Origin: Streptomyces geranii
GTDB taxonomy: Bacteria; Actinomycetota; Actinomycetes; Streptomycetales; Streptomycetaceae
Reading direction: 5' to 3'
NCBI RefSeq assembly: GCF_002954775.1
Contig: NZ_PJME01000063.1
Coordinates: 1-48,680 of the forward strand
Length of the DNA: 48,680 nt
Below are positions 7,421 through 15,991 of the stretch, piece by piece. Position numbers and translations under genes: made by a program. Under the pieces are notes generated by a model that saw nothing but the letters and a program-made list of their open reading frames with translations, had not been told where the DNA came from and did not search any database. How positions within the stretch are numbered: position 1 is the first letter of the stretch; each line of letters opens with the position of its first letter.

Positions 7421-8416
7421 ATGACGCCCGGCAACAGCGGCGCGAGCACGCCCGAGGACGACGATCCGTTCGGCTACCTGTACGAAGACGGCCGGGCCAA
7501 CGGCGCCCAGCCGCCGAGCAGCGGCTACGGCTACCCGAACTCGGTCGGCCGGACGCGGCCGGTCGGCGAGCGCCAGTACAGCCCGCCGGCGGCCCCGGCC
7601 CAGCAGCAGCCCGCGTACGGCCAGACCGCCCCGACCGCGCAGTACGGCCAGGCGGTCCCGCAGCAGCAGGGGGTGTACGGCGGCCCGAACGCCCACTACC
7701 AGGCCCCCGAGAACTTTGGCGGCCCCGGCGGCCCCACGGCTCCCCAGCAGCACGCGTACAGCGGTGGCAACGGCGGCGGCAGAGGCGGGCGGGGCAGCGG
7801 CCCCAACACGAAGGGGCTGCTGATCGGTGCCATCGCGGTCGTCGCGGCGGTCGTCATCGGCATCGGCGTGGCCATGATGGGCGGCGACGACGCCAAGGAC
7901 ACGGGCGCCGACGCCAGCGCGTCCCCGTCGACGGGTCAGAGCGCGTCACCGTCCGCGTCGGCCAGCGCGTCGGCACCCGCCGAGGGGGAGCTGCCGGCCA
8001 TCGACGCGAAGGCCCTGCTGCTCGGCGGCGGCGCGGCGACGACGTCGGACGTCGAGGGCGCGACAGCCGCCGGCGGTGTGTATGTCGGCAACTTCAACAA
8101 CGTGGGCGCTTCGGCCACCTGGAACGTGAGCGGGATCGCGAAGGCGGGCGAGTACCGGCTGTACGTCAACTACGGCGTACCCGGCAAGGACGCCACCGCG
8201 ACGCTGACGGTCAACGGCACGGCCCAGTCCCGTCCGCTCAACATGGAGAACTTCGCGAAAGCGGCGGAGGGCGACTACGCGAAGGGGTGGACGAACACCT
8301 GGGCGTCGGTCCGGCTGAACAAGGGCACCAACACGATCAAGATCTCCTGCGAGCAGGGGAATCAGTGTGATCTGAATCTGGATCAGCTGTATCTGACGGG
8401 TGCCGCCGGGAACTGA
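7421..8416 (+). CDS. Membrane-anchored protein with C-terminal carbohydrate-binding (CBM6/35-like) domain
   Basis: 331 residues from ATG 7421 behind GAGGAG. Residues 1-125 are a Gln/Pro/Gly/Tyr-rich cytoplasmic tail (repeated YGQ and PQQQ units). Residues about 129-153 (GLLIGAIAVVAAVVIGIGVAMM) form one membrane helix. Residues 155-190 are a Ser/Ala/Thr-rich linker crossing the wall. Residues 195-331 resemble a CBM6/CBM35-type beta sandwich (GGVYVGNFNNVGASATWNVS, AGEYRLYVNYGVPGKDATAT, NTIKISCEQGNQCDLNLDQL) with two Cys that could form a disulfide outside the cell. It probably binds a cell-wall or external polysaccharide. It follows cdgB in the same direction after a 200-base gap. Confidence 0.8.
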   Translation: MTPGNSGASTPEDDDPFGYLYEDGRANGAQPPSSGYGYPNSVGRTRPVGERQYSPPAAPAQQQPAYGQTAPTAQYGQAVPQQQGVYGGPNAHYQAPENFGGPGGPTAPQQHAYSGGNGGGRGGRGSGPNTKGLLIGAIAVVAAVVIGIGVAMMGGDDAKDTGADASASPSTGQSASPSASASASAPAEGELPAIDAKALLLGGGAATTSDVEGATAAGGVYVGNFNNVGASATWNVSGIAKAGEYRLYVNYGVPGKDATATLTVNGTAQSRPLNMENFAKAAEGDYAKGWTNTWASVRLNKGTNTIKISCEQGNQCDLNLDQLYLTGAAGN

Positions 8417-8429
8417 CCGGCTTCCGCGC

Positions 8430-8490
8430 GGACTTCGGGTGCGGGTTCGGTGGGGGCCTGTCGCGCGGTTCCCCGCGCCCCTGAAAGCCA
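8430..8490. repeat. Short dispersed intergenic repeat (GTGCGGGTTCGGTGGGGGCC family)
   Basis: Contains the string GGTGGGGGCCTGTCGCGCGG followed by TTCCCCGCGCCCCTGA. A close copy is at 10630-10678 and a diverged one at 20160-20233. The CGCGCGG-TTCC-CCGCGC part folds into a small hairpin between convergent genes and may end transcription. Confidence 0.65.
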
Positions 8491-8504
8491 AAAGCGGGGC
8501 ACGC

Positions 8505-9449
8505 TCACGCTGCTGTTGCCTCAAGCGTCACTGTCACCCGGTCCAGCAGCTGCTCATACGCCGCCCGGTCGAACTCGCCCGCCACCGGCGCCAGTACGGT
8601 CGCCGCCGCGAGGGCTGTTGCCCTGGCCAGGCGTTCGGGCCACGGGAGTCGGTCCACCAGGCCCGCGAGCAGGCCCGCCACCACCGAGTCGCCCGCGCCT
8701 GTCGGGTTGCCTCGGACGCGGGCCGGCGGAGTTGCCCGCCAGTGGCCCTCCGGGGTCGCCGCGAGGAGGCCGTTCGGGCCCAGGGAGGCGACCACTGCCC
8801 GTGCGCCGCGTCCGCGGACGTCCTGGGCGGCCCGTGACGGCTCGTGGGAGCCGGTGAGTTCGGCCAGTTCGGCGGCGTTCGGCTTGACCAGGTCGGGGCG
8901 GGCCGCGACCCCGCGCCGCAGCGGCTCCCCGCTCGTGTCGAGCAGCACCGGCACCCCCGACGCCCGTGCGACACGCACCAGTTGGGCGTACGCGCCCACC
9001 GGAACACCCGGCGGCAGACTGCCGCAGAGGGCCACCGCGGAGACGGACGGCAGCAGTTCCTCGTACACGTCCTGGAAGGCGGACCACTCGGCCGGGGTGA
9101 TGTGCGGGCCCGGTTCGTTGAGGTGGGTCGCGTCCGTGGCGTTCGGGGCTCCGGCGCCGTCGTCGACAACCGTTATCGTGCGGCGAGTCGAGCCCGACAC
9201 CGGGACCAGGGCGTCCAAAACCCCTGGCGTGGCCGTGAGTTGCTCCTGCACCGCCCGGCCGGTCCGGCCGCCCGTGAAGCCGGTGACCGTCACCTCGTGG
9301 CCGAGGGCGGCCAGGACACGGGCCACGTTCAGCCCCTTGCCGCCGGGGTGTTCGGTCACCGAGGTGACGCGGTGGGAGGCGTAGGGGCGTAACTCCCCTA
9401 CGCGGTACGTGATGTCGAGCGCGGTGTTCAGCGTGACCGTGAGGATCAC
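8505..9449 (-). CDS. PfkB family sugar kinase (1-phosphofructokinase/tagatose-6-phosphate kinase type)
   Basis: 314 residues from GTG 9449, preceded by a G-rich GGGGGAGG site. N-terminal ILTVTLNTALDITYRVGEL and HPGGKGLNVARVLAALGHEV, and C-terminal GNPTGAGDSVVAGLLAGLV with the catalytic Asp in GAGDS, place it in the ribokinase-like PfkB fold, nearest to the FruK/LacC group of hexose-phosphate kinases. Third gene of the nagK-nagA-pfkB set, 35 bases after the nagA stop. In that setting it may phosphorylate a ketohexose or fructose phosphate formed after GlcNAc-6-P deacetylation and deamination; this is inference. Confidence 0.88.
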   Translation of the reverse strand: MILTVTLNTALDITYRVGELRPYASHRVTSVTEHPGGKGLNVARVLAALGHEVTVTGFTGGRTGRAVQEQLTATPGVLDALVPVSGSTRRTITVVDDGAGAPNATDATHLNEPGPHITPAEWSAFQDVYEELLPSVSAVALCGSLPPGVPVGAYAQLVRVARASGVPVLLDTSGEPLRRGVAARPDLVKPNAAELAELTGSHEPSRAAQDVRGRGARAVVASLGPNGLLAATPEGHWRATPPARVRGNPTGAGDSVVAGLLAGLVDRLPWPERLARATALAAATVLAPVAGEFDRAAYEQLLDRVTVTLEATAA

Positions 9450-9484
9450 CCGGCCGACCTCCCCCCCCGTATCGCCCTTGCGAA

Positions 9485-10750
9485 TCAGGGCAGTTGGGGT
9501 TTCACTACCCAACTCCCCTTGCGCATCACTCCCTTGACCCTGAAGTCCGCGTCCAGCAGTACCAGGTCCGCGTCCTTGCCCGGTTCCAGGGAGCCCACCC
9601 GGTCGTACATGCCCAGCAGGCGGGCCGGGTTGGCCGACAGGGCCGTCACCGCGTCCGGTACCGGGATGCGGTCGATCGTGACCGCCCGGCGGAAGGCGCG
9701 GTCCAGGGTCAGGGTCGAGCCCGCGATCGAGCCGCCCTCCACCAGCCGTGCCACGCCCTCGCTGACCTCGACCTCCAGCGGGCCCAGCAGATAGCGGCCG
9801 TCGCCGAAGCCGGCCGCGTCCATCGCGTCCGTGATGAACGCCACCCGGTCCGCTCCCGCGTGGTGGAAGGCGAGTTGGAGCGCCGCCGGGTGCAAGTGGG
9901 TGCCGTCGTTGATGAGTTCGACCGTCACCCGGTCGTCCTCCAGGAGGGCGGTGATCGGGCCGGGGTCGCGGTGGCCCAGCGGCGGCATCGCGTTGAAGAG
10001 GTGCGTGGCGACCGTCGCGCCCGCGTCGATGGCGGCCACCGTCTGCTCGTACGTCGCGTCCGTGTGCCCGATCGCCGCGATGACGCCGTGCTCGGCGAGC
10101 AGCCGTACGGAGTCGAGGCCGCCGGGGAGTTCGGTCGCCAGGGTGACCATCCTGGCGTGGCCGCGCGCCGCGTCGATCAGTTTCCTGACCTCCGCCGGGT
10201 CCGGGTCGCGCAGCAGCGCCTCGGAGTGGGCGCCCTTGCGGCACGGGGAGATGAAGGGGCCCTCGAAGTGGACGCCGGCGAGGTCGCCCTGTTCGGCCAG
10301 TTCGGAGAGGAGGCCGGCCTGGGCGGTGAGGGTGTCCATGTCGCCGGTGACCGTGCTGGCCACGAGGGTGGTGGTGCCGTGGAGCCGGTGGGTGTGGATG
10401 CCCTTGAGTACGTCTTCCGGGGTGCCCGAGGTGAAGGAGGCGCCGCCTCCGCCGTGGTTGTGGAGGTCGACGAAACCGGGGATCAGCCAGTGGTCCGTTA
10501 CGTCGATCTCGTGGGCGTTCTCGGGGGTGTGGGCGGTGAACTTGGTTCCCTCGACGGCGAGTTGGGTGCCGGTGGTGATTCCTGTGGGGAGTACTACTCG
10601 GGCGCCTTTGAACACCAGGTTGTGTGTTCGGTGCGGGTCGGTGGGGGCTTGTCGCGCAGTTCCCCGCGCCCCTGAGTGGGTTGCCGCTGGGTGCGTTGCC
10701 AGTGAGCCGGTGTCCCCTGGGTGGGCTGTCGCTGGGTCCGTCGTGTGCAT
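9485..10750 (-). CDS. nagA: N-acetylglucosamine-6-phosphate deacetylase
   Basis: 421 residues from ATG 10750, which overlaps the nagK stop as TGATG and has GGAGG 10 bases upstream. It hydrolyses GlcNAc-6-P to GlcN-6-P and acetate. Metal and catalytic motifs: DLHNHGGGG (His97, His99), HFEGPFISP, IGHTDATYE, HLFNAMPPL, and FITDAMDAAG with the general-base Asp. The familiar family N-terminus begins only at about residue 45 (LVFKGARVVLP); a GTG at 10615 would start there but has no good ribosome binding site. Residues 1-44 are Thr/His/Pro/Ala-rich and partly encoded by a dispersed intergenic repeat (10630-10678). Confidence 0.92.
   Translation of the reverse strand: MHTTDPATAHPGDTGSLATHPAATHSGARGTARQAPTDPHRTHNLVFKGARVVLPTGITTGTQLAVEGTKFTAHTPENAHEIDVTDHWLIPGFVDLHNHGGGGASFTSGTPEDVLKGIHTHRLHGTTTLVASTVTGDMDTLTAQAGLLSELAEQGDLAGVHFEGPFISPCRKGAHSEALLRDPDPAEVRKLIDAARGHARMVTLATELPGGLDSVRLLAEHGVIAAIGHTDATYEQTVAAIDAGATVATHLFNAMPPLGHRDPGPITALLEDDRVTVELINDGTHLHPAALQLAFHHAGADRVAFITDAMDAAGFGDGRYLLGPLEVEVSEGVARLVEGGSIAGSTLTLDRAFRRAVTIDRIPVPDAVTALSANPARLLGMYDRVGSLEPGKDADLVLLDADFRVKGVMRKGSWVVKPQLP
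10630..10678. repeat. Dispersed repeat copy inside the 5' end of nagA
   Basis: GGTGGGGGCTTGTCGCGCAG followed by TTCCCCGCGCCCCTGA matches the copy at 8430-8490 with few changes. It is translated in frame as about residues 24-41 of NagA if the upstream ATG is used. Confidence 0.7.
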
Positions 10751-11697
10751 CAGGCGGATACCTCCGTGGGGTCGAGGTCGGTCGTGGTCAGGAGGTCCCA
10801 GGCCAGGAGGCCCGCGCCCAGGCAGCCTGCCGTGTCGCCCAGGGCCGCGGGGACGATGTCCGGGAGTTTCTGGAAGGTGATCCGCCGCCGCACGGCCGTG
10901 CGCAGCGGGGTGAACAGGGTTTCGCCCGCTTCCGCCAGGCCGCCGCCGATGATCAGGGTGCGGGGGTCCAGGAGGGTGAGGGCGGTCACCAGGCCGTCGG
11001 CCAGGGCGTCGATTGCCGTCTGCCAGACCTCGTGGGCGCGCGGGTCGCCCGCGTCCACCGCTCGGGCGCAGTCCGCCGCGTCCGCCCCGGGGGTGCCGGT
11101 GGCCGTCGCCCACGCCTCGGTCACCGCCGCCGCAGACGCGTACCGCTCCAGGCAGCCGCGCTGGCCGCACGGGCACGGGGTGCCGTCCGGCCGTACGACG
11201 ATGTGGCCGATCTCGCCCGCGAAGCCGTGCGCGCCCGCCTCCACCCGGCCGTCGACGCCGATCGCGCCCGCGATGCCGGTGCCCAGGGCGATGAAGAAGA
11301 AACGGTCGGCGCCCCGGCCCGCCCCGATCCGGCCCTCCGCCAGGCCGCCCGTGCGGACGTCGTGGCCGAGGGCGACCGGCAGGCCGAGCCGTTCGGTGAG
11401 CAGGTCGCGCAGGGGTACGTCGCGCCAGCCGAGGTTGGCCGCGTAGACGGCGAGGCCGCGGTCGGCGTCCACGATGCCGGGCACGGAGACCCCGGCCGCG
11501 GCGGCGCTCTCGCCGAGGCGGTCGATGCCGTGGGCGCGCAGGTCGGCGGCGAAGCCGAGGATCGCCTCGACCACGGCCTCGGGGCCGCGCTCGCGCCCGG
11601 TCGCCCGGCGTGCCTGGTGGAGCAGGGCGCCGTCCGGCCCGATCAGGGCGGCTTTCATCGCGGTGCCGCCCACATCGAGGGCGATGACATGTCTCAC
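10750..11697 (-). CDS. nagK: ROK family N-acetylglucosamine kinase
   Basis: 315 residues from ATG 11697. ALDVGGTAMKAALI is the N-terminal phosphate loop; GEIGH (161-165) and the zinc motif CPCGQRGC (175-182) followed by LE are the ROK signatures; GGGLAEAG is the C-terminal adenosine motif. It should phosphorylate GlcNAc with ATP in the cytoplasm, feeding the translationally coupled nagA. It is a kinase rather than a ROK repressor because it lacks an N-terminal HTH. A DasR-type operator lies 28-43 bases upstream. Confidence 0.93.
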   Translation of the reverse strand: MRHVIALDVGGTAMKAALIGPDGALLHQARRATGRERGPEAVVEAILGFAADLRAHGIDRLGESAAAAGVSVPGIVDADRGLAVYAANLGWRDVPLRDLLTERLGLPVALGHDVRTGGLAEGRIGAGRGADRFFFIALGTGIAGAIGVDGRVEAGAHGFAGEIGHIVVRPDGTPCPCGQRGCLERYASAAAVTEAWATATGTPGADAADCARAVDAGDPRAHEVWQTAIDALADGLVTALTLLDPRTLIIGGGLAEAGETLFTPLRTAVRRRITFQKLPDIVPAALGDTAGCLGAGLLAWDLLTTTDLDPTEVSA

Positions 11698-11724
11698 GGG
11701 GACAGTGTGGCCCGTCGACCCGGA

Positions 11725-11740
11725 AGAGGTCTAGTCCACT
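11725..11740. promoter_or_regulatory. DasR-type (dre) operator between nagK and the binding-protein genes
   Basis: AGAGGTCTAGTCCACT matches 13 of 16 positions of the dre consensus ACTGGTCTAGACCACT (recalled). A degraded second copy, TGGTGTAGAC, lies at 11744-11753. The reverse complement matches 14 of 16 bases of the element in front of cutC (45086-45101). It sits in the divergent gap and could repress both directions when GlcN-6-P is low. Confidence 0.8.
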
Positions 11741-11820
11741 CGCGTGGTGTAGACGTTGAGGGTTCAGATCAATGAACGTACCAATGGACACATGTGTGAA
11801 CGACTAGTGGAGTTACTGCG

Positions 11821-13167
11821 TTGCAGCGGCACGGGACAGGGCACGGGACAAGCCATAGGACGGGTCGTAGGGCAGGCCGTGGGACAGGCGTGATCGCGGC
11901 GTTGTCCGCGCTCGGGATGACGGCCGTGCTCGGGGGCTGTGGAGCCGCCGGCTCGGGTGATGTCACCCTGAGACTGGTCGCCGCCGACTACGGCGACTCC
12001 GACGCCAACAGCTCCCGGAAGTACTGGGACAAGCTGGTCGAGGAGTACGAGGACGGCCACCCCGGGGTGAAGGTCGACGTCAGCGTCTACTCCTGGAACG
12101 ACGTCGACCGCGAGGTCAAGGAGATGGTCGCCGCCGGTGACGCGCCCGACCTCGCCCAGATCGGCGCGTACGCCGAATACGCGGCCGACGGCGAGCTGTA
12201 CCAGGCCGACGACCTGCTCTCCATCCCCACCCAGGCCGACTTCGTCGCCCAGCTGGCCGACGCGGGCGAGGTCAGGCGCACCCAGTACGGCATGCCCTTC
12301 GCCGCCTCCACCCGCCTCCTCTTCTACAACAAGAAGCTCTTCACCGAGGCCGGTCTCACCCCGCCCGGCACCTGGAGCGAGCTGGCCGCCGACGCCGCCG
12401 CGCTGAAGGAGGCGGGCGTGGAGTATCCGTACGCCCTCCCGCTGGGGCCCGAGGAGGCGCAGGCCGAGACCATGCAGTGGCTGCTCAGCGGCGGCGACGG
12501 CTACACCACCGCCGTCGGCACCTACGGCATCGACTCCCCGCAGAACGTCGAGACGTTCACCTGGCTCAAGGACGAACTCGTCGACAAGGGCCTGACCGGT
12601 CCCGTCGCCCCCGGCAGGCTCAACCGGGCCGCCGCCTTCGCCGCGTTCGCGCGCGGGCAGGTCGGCATGCTCATCGGGCATCCCTCGCTGATGAAGACGG
12701 CGCTGGCGCGGGGTGTGGACGTCGGCATGGTGCCGATGCCGGGGCGGGAGCGGCCGACGCGGGCCGCGATGGGCGTCGCCGACTGGATGATGGCGTTCAG
12801 GAAGAACGGCCACCGCGCCGAGGCCGGCGACTTCCTCGACTTCGTCTACGAGGAGAAGAACGTCCTCGCCTTCTCCCGCGAGTACGACCTGCTGTCGGTC
12901 ACCACCTCGGCCTCCGCGACGATGGCCACGGCCGCCCGGGACAAGGACCTCGCCCCCTTCCTCGCGGAACTCCCGGCCGCCCAGCTCTACCCCGTCGACA
13001 AGACGTCCTGGGCCCAGGTCAACGCGGACATCAAGGCCCGTATCGGCACGGCGTTCGCGGCGAACGGCAGCCCGGCTGCGGTGCTGGGGGAACTGCAGAC
13101 GCGGGCCAACTCGGCGCAGAGCGAGGCGGAGAACGACGCGGAGAACGAGGCGGACGGCGCGGAGTAG
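11821..13167 (+). CDS. Sugar ABC transporter solute-binding lipoprotein (first of a tandem pair)
   Basis: 448 residues from TTG 11821, supported by GGAG 8 bases upstream; the in-frame codon before it is in a stop-containing leader. Signal peptide with lipobox AVLGGC (Cys about residue 40) predicts a lipoprotein on the outer face of the membrane. The body is an extracellular family-1 binding protein (YWDKLVEEYEDGHPGVKVDV, APDLAQIGAYAEYAADGELY, GMPFAASTRLLFYNKKLF, TWSELAADAAAL). Acidic Ser/Glu/Asn-rich tail. Its downstream neighbour is a paralogue; no permease or ATPase gene is nearby. The DasR-type site upstream and divergent nagK suggest an amino sugar ligand. Confidence 0.88.
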   Translation: MQRHGTGHGTSHRTGRRAGRGTGVIAALSALGMTAVLGGCGAAGSGDVTLRLVAADYGDSDANSSRKYWDKLVEEYEDGHPGVKVDVSVYSWNDVDREVKEMVAAGDAPDLAQIGAYAEYAADGELYQADDLLSIPTQADFVAQLADAGEVRRTQYGMPFAASTRLLFYNKKLFTEAGLTPPGTWSELAADAAALKEAGVEYPYALPLGPEEAQAETMQWLLSGGDGYTTAVGTYGIDSPQNVETFTWLKDELVDKGLTGPVAPGRLNRAAAFAAFARGQVGMLIGHPSLMKTALARGVDVGMVPMPGRERPTRAAMGVADWMMAFRKNGHRAEAGDFLDFVYEEKNVLAFSREYDLLSVTTSASATMATAARDKDLAPFLAELPAAQLYPVDKTSWAQVNADIKARIGTAFAANGSPAAVLGELQTRANSAQSEAENDAENEADGAE

Positions 13168-13285
13168 CGCTCGGAAATGTTGCATGGCCGAAACGCCCGG
13201 GGCATTGGACCCGGCCGCCCGGTGCGGGAGGCTCTACGCGCGTCCACGAACGTGACGCGTGTGCCTCCCTGAGGAGCGGTCTGCC

Positions 13286-14599
13286 GTGCGAGAAGTGTGG
13301 GGCGGGTTTCGGGTACCGGTCTTCGCCGCCGTGACGGCGCTGAGTCTGGGTACGGTCCTGGCGCTGGGCGGCTGCGGCACCGGCGAGGGCGGTGAGGGGT
13401 CCGGCGGTGTCACCCTCACCGTGGTCGCCACCAACTACGGTGACGACGTCGTCAAGAACTCGCAGTCCTACTGGGACCGCATCGACACCGCCTTCGAGGC
13501 CGCCCACCCCGGTATCCGGATCGACGTCAAGGTGTACGAACCCGCCGAGGCCGAGGCCCAGGTCGCCAAGATGGTCGCGGCCGGCGACCCACCTGACATC
13601 GCCCAGATCGGCAACTACGCCGACTACGCAGCCGACGGCCTCCTCCACTCGGCCGACGACCTGCTCTCCATCCGCGTCCAGGGCAACTTCCTGCCCAACC
13701 TCGTGGACGCGGGCACGACGAACCGCACCCAGTACGGCCTGCCCTTCCTCGCCTCGACCCGCCTCCTCTACCTCAACAAGACCCTCTTCGCCGAGGCGGA
13801 CCTCGAACCCCCCACCACCTGGGCGCAGTTGAGAAGCGCGGCGGAGGTCCTGGCCGAGCGGGGCGTGAAGTACCCGTACGCCCTCCCGCTGGGCCCCGAG
13901 GAGGCCCAGGCCGAGACCCTGCAGTGGCTGCTCGGCGGGGGCGGCGGCTACACCGGTGACACCGGCCAGTACGACATCGCCTCCGCCCGCAACATCTCCA
14001 CCCTCACCTGGCTGCGCGACCGCCTGGTGGCCGAGGGCCTGACCGGCCCGGTGCCCCCCGCCCGCCTCAACCGCGAGGCCGCGCTCCAGGCCTTCGTGGA
14101 CGGCGACGCGGGCATGGTCAGCGCGCCGGCCGCGCTCGTACGGGAGATCGCGCGGTCGGTCGATCCGGTGGCGTACGAGGCTGTCCCGATGCCGGTGGGT
14201 ACGCCGGGGGCGGCGACGGCGTCGGCGACGGTCGGTACGTCGGACTGGATCGCGGCGTTCCGGCACGGGGGCCATGCGGAGGAGATCGGTACCTATCTGA
14301 ACTTCCTGTACGAGGACCGGAACATGGTGGACCTCGCGGGCACGTACCAGCTGCTGCCGGTGACGTCGTCGGCGTCGGTCGCGATGCGGGCGAACAGGAA
14401 GTACGAGGACCTGTGGGCGGGGCTGGACGCACTCGGCACGGCCCAGCTGTACCCCCTGGGCAAGCCGTCGTGGACGGCGACCAGTCGGGACATTCAGGAG
14501 CGGGTGGGTGGGGCTGTGGGGGTGGGTGGGGATCCGGGGGCGGTGCTGGGGGCGATACAGGGGGCGGCGGCGGTGGCGGAGGAGACAGGGGACAAGTGA
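13286..14599 (+). CDS. Sugar ABC transporter solute-binding lipoprotein (second of a tandem pair)
   Basis: 437 residues from GTG 13286, with GAGGAG 9 bases upstream; an in-frame GTG at 13259 is less well supported. Lipobox LALGGC near residue 30. It aligns along its length with the preceding protein: shared strings AQIG-YA-YAADG, YPYALPLGPEEAQAET, WLL-GG-GYT, LTGPV-P-RLNR-AA and TSSAS. The two genes are therefore an old tandem duplication. C-terminus Gly/Ala-rich, encoded by G-rich DNA. No membrane components are encoded nearby, so it must use a transporter elsewhere or act as a sensor. Confidence 0.88.
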   Translation: MREVWGGFRVPVFAAVTALSLGTVLALGGCGTGEGGEGSGGVTLTVVATNYGDDVVKNSQSYWDRIDTAFEAAHPGIRIDVKVYEPAEAEAQVAKMVAAGDPPDIAQIGNYADYAADGLLHSADDLLSIRVQGNFLPNLVDAGTTNRTQYGLPFLASTRLLYLNKTLFAEADLEPPTTWAQLRSAAEVLAERGVKYPYALPLGPEEAQAETLQWLLGGGGGYTGDTGQYDIASARNISTLTWLRDRLVAEGLTGPVPPARLNREAALQAFVDGDAGMVSAPAALVREIARSVDPVAYEAVPMPVGTPGAATASATVGTSDWIAAFRHGGHAEEIGTYLNFLYEDRNMVDLAGTYQLLPVTSSASVAMRANRKYEDLWAGLDALGTAQLYPLGKPSWTATSRDIQERVGGAVGVGGDPGAVLGAIQGAAAVAEETGDK

Positions 14600-14647
14600 C
14601 GTGACGGCGCCGGGTGGGTGTCGGTGGCTGGGGCTACGGTTTCTCTC

Positions 14648-14911
14648 ATGGGTGTGGACGGGGATGGGGAACGGCTGGGTGGGCCGGGGGAGCTGGGGCG
14701 TCGGGAGCGGGACATTCTCGCGCTGGAGCGGCGGGGGTTCTCGGGGCCCGGGGCGAAGGAGCGGGCCATTCGGGAGGAGCTGGGGCTGGTGCCTGTGCGG
14801 TATTACCAGCTGCTGAATGCGTTGCTTGATGATGAGCGGGCGTTGGCGTGTGATCCGGTGACGGTGAATCGGTTGCGGAGGGTGCGGGAGGGGAGGCGGG
14901 GGGAACGGTAG
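14648..14911 (+). CDS. DUF3263 family small HTH-like protein
   Basis: 87 residues from ATG 14648. The core ERDILALERRGFSGPGAKERA followed by IREELGLVPVRYYQLLNALL fits DUF3263, a short actinobacterial family that looks like a sigma-region-4 or HTH unit and is often found beside small regulators. The N-terminus is Gly-rich; the C-terminus is basic (RLRRVREGRRGER), consistent with nucleic-acid binding. Lies 48 bases downstream of the second lipoprotein gene and ahead of a repeat block. Confidence 0.8.
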   Translation: MGVDGDGERLGGPGELGRRERDILALERRGFSGPGAKERAIREELGLVPVRYYQLLNALLDDERALACDPVTVNRLRRVREGRRGER

Positions 14912-14914
14912 GAG

Positions 14915-15120
14915 TTTTTCGCCCCCGCCGCCCCTACCCGTACCCATCCCTGGGGGCTGCCGCCCCCAGACCCCCGCCAATTGCGCTGAACGCGCTCGTC
15001 CTCAAATGCCGGACGGGCTGAAATGCCAAGCGCCGGCCGGCGTTTGAGGACAAGCGGGGGTCTGGGGGCATCGCCCCCAGGGGTGGGACGGGTAGGGGCG
15101 GCGGGGGCGAGGGAAAAGGG
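14915..15120. repeat. Dispersed inverted intergenic repeat block (second copy)
   Basis: Contains cgcccccgccgcccctaccc, a gggggctgccgccccc hairpin, GTCCTCAAATGCCGGACGGG near 14998, its inverse CGGCGTTTGAGGACAAGCGG near 15040 and the mirrored G-rich arm up to 15110. Same architecture as at 3-345 and 45.84-46.22 kb. Fills the gap between DUF3263 and otsB; no gene seen. Confidence 0.85.
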
Positions 15121-15145
15121 TCCGCCCGGCGGATAGGCTCGGGTC

Positions 15146-15991
15146 ATGGACTCCCTGCCCACGCCCGTCACGTCGGCCGGCCGGGACGGGCTTGGTGCCG
15201 TTCTCTCGCGGGCTGCCCGTGCCATCGTCGTCCTCGACTTCGACGGCACCCTCGCCCCCATCGTCGCCGACCCCGAGCAGGCCCGCGCCCACCCCGACAC
15301 CCTCCCCGCCCTCACCTCGCTCGCCCCGCACGTCGCCTCCGTCGCCGTCCTCACCGGACGCCCGCCCGGCGTCGCCGTACGTCTCGGAGGGTTCGCCGGT
15401 GTTCCCGGGCTGGAGCATCTCGTCGTCCTCGGCCACTACGGCGCCGAACGCTGGGACGCCGCCACCGGCGAGGTCACCGCCCCCGCCCCCCACCCCGGTG
15501 TCGCCGCCGTCCGCGCCGAACTCCCCGGATTCCTCGACCGGTTCGGGGCCTGGCAGGGCACCTGGATCGAGGAGAAGGGCCGGGCCGTCGCCGTGCACAC
15601 GCGGCGTGCCGCCGATCCGCAGGCCGCGTTCGAGGCGCTGCGCGAACCCCTCGCGGACCTCGCCACCCGGCACGGCCTCATCGTCGAACCGGGGCGGCTC
15701 GTGCTGGAGCTGCGCCCGCCCGGCATGGACAAGGGCGTCGCCCTCCAGAGCTACGTCCGCGAGACCGGCGCCACCGCCGTCCTCTACGCCGGCGACGACC
15801 TCGGCGACCTCCCGGCGTTCGCGGCCGTGGAGAAGCTCCGGCAGAACGGCGTCCCGGGGCTGCTGGTCTGCAGCCGCAACAGCACCGAGGAGGTTACGGA
15901 ACTGGTCGAACGCGCCGACCTCGTCGTCGACGGGCCCGCAGGCGTCGTACACCTGCTGCACACCCTCGGGGAGACCCTCGCTAGCCGTTGA
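15146..15991 (+). CDS. otsB: Trehalose-6-phosphate phosphatase
   Basis: 281 residues from ATG 15146. HAD superfamily with cap: motif I DFDGTLAPI (nucleophile Asp31, acid Asp33), motif II VLTGRP, the substrate-binding GHYGAE, motif III PPGMDKGVAL (Lys) and motif IV AGDDLGDLPAF. It removes phosphate from trehalose-6-phosphate. The last 11 bases overlap the tail-to-tail end of otsA, the synthase that makes its substrate, so both steps are neighbours although transcribed convergently. Confidence 0.93.
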   Translation: MDSLPTPVTSAGRDGLGAVLSRAARAIVVLDFDGTLAPIVADPEQARAHPDTLPALTSLAPHVASVAVLTGRPPGVAVRLGGFAGVPGLEHLVVLGHYGAERWDAATGEVTAPAPHPGVAAVRAELPGFLDRFGAWQGTWIEEKGRAVAVHTRRAADPQAAFEALREPLADLATRHGLIVEPGRLVLELRPPGMDKGVALQSYVRETGATAVLYAGDDLGDLPAFAAVEKLRQNGVPGLLVCSRNSTEEVTELVERADLVVDGPAGVVHLLHTLGETLASR

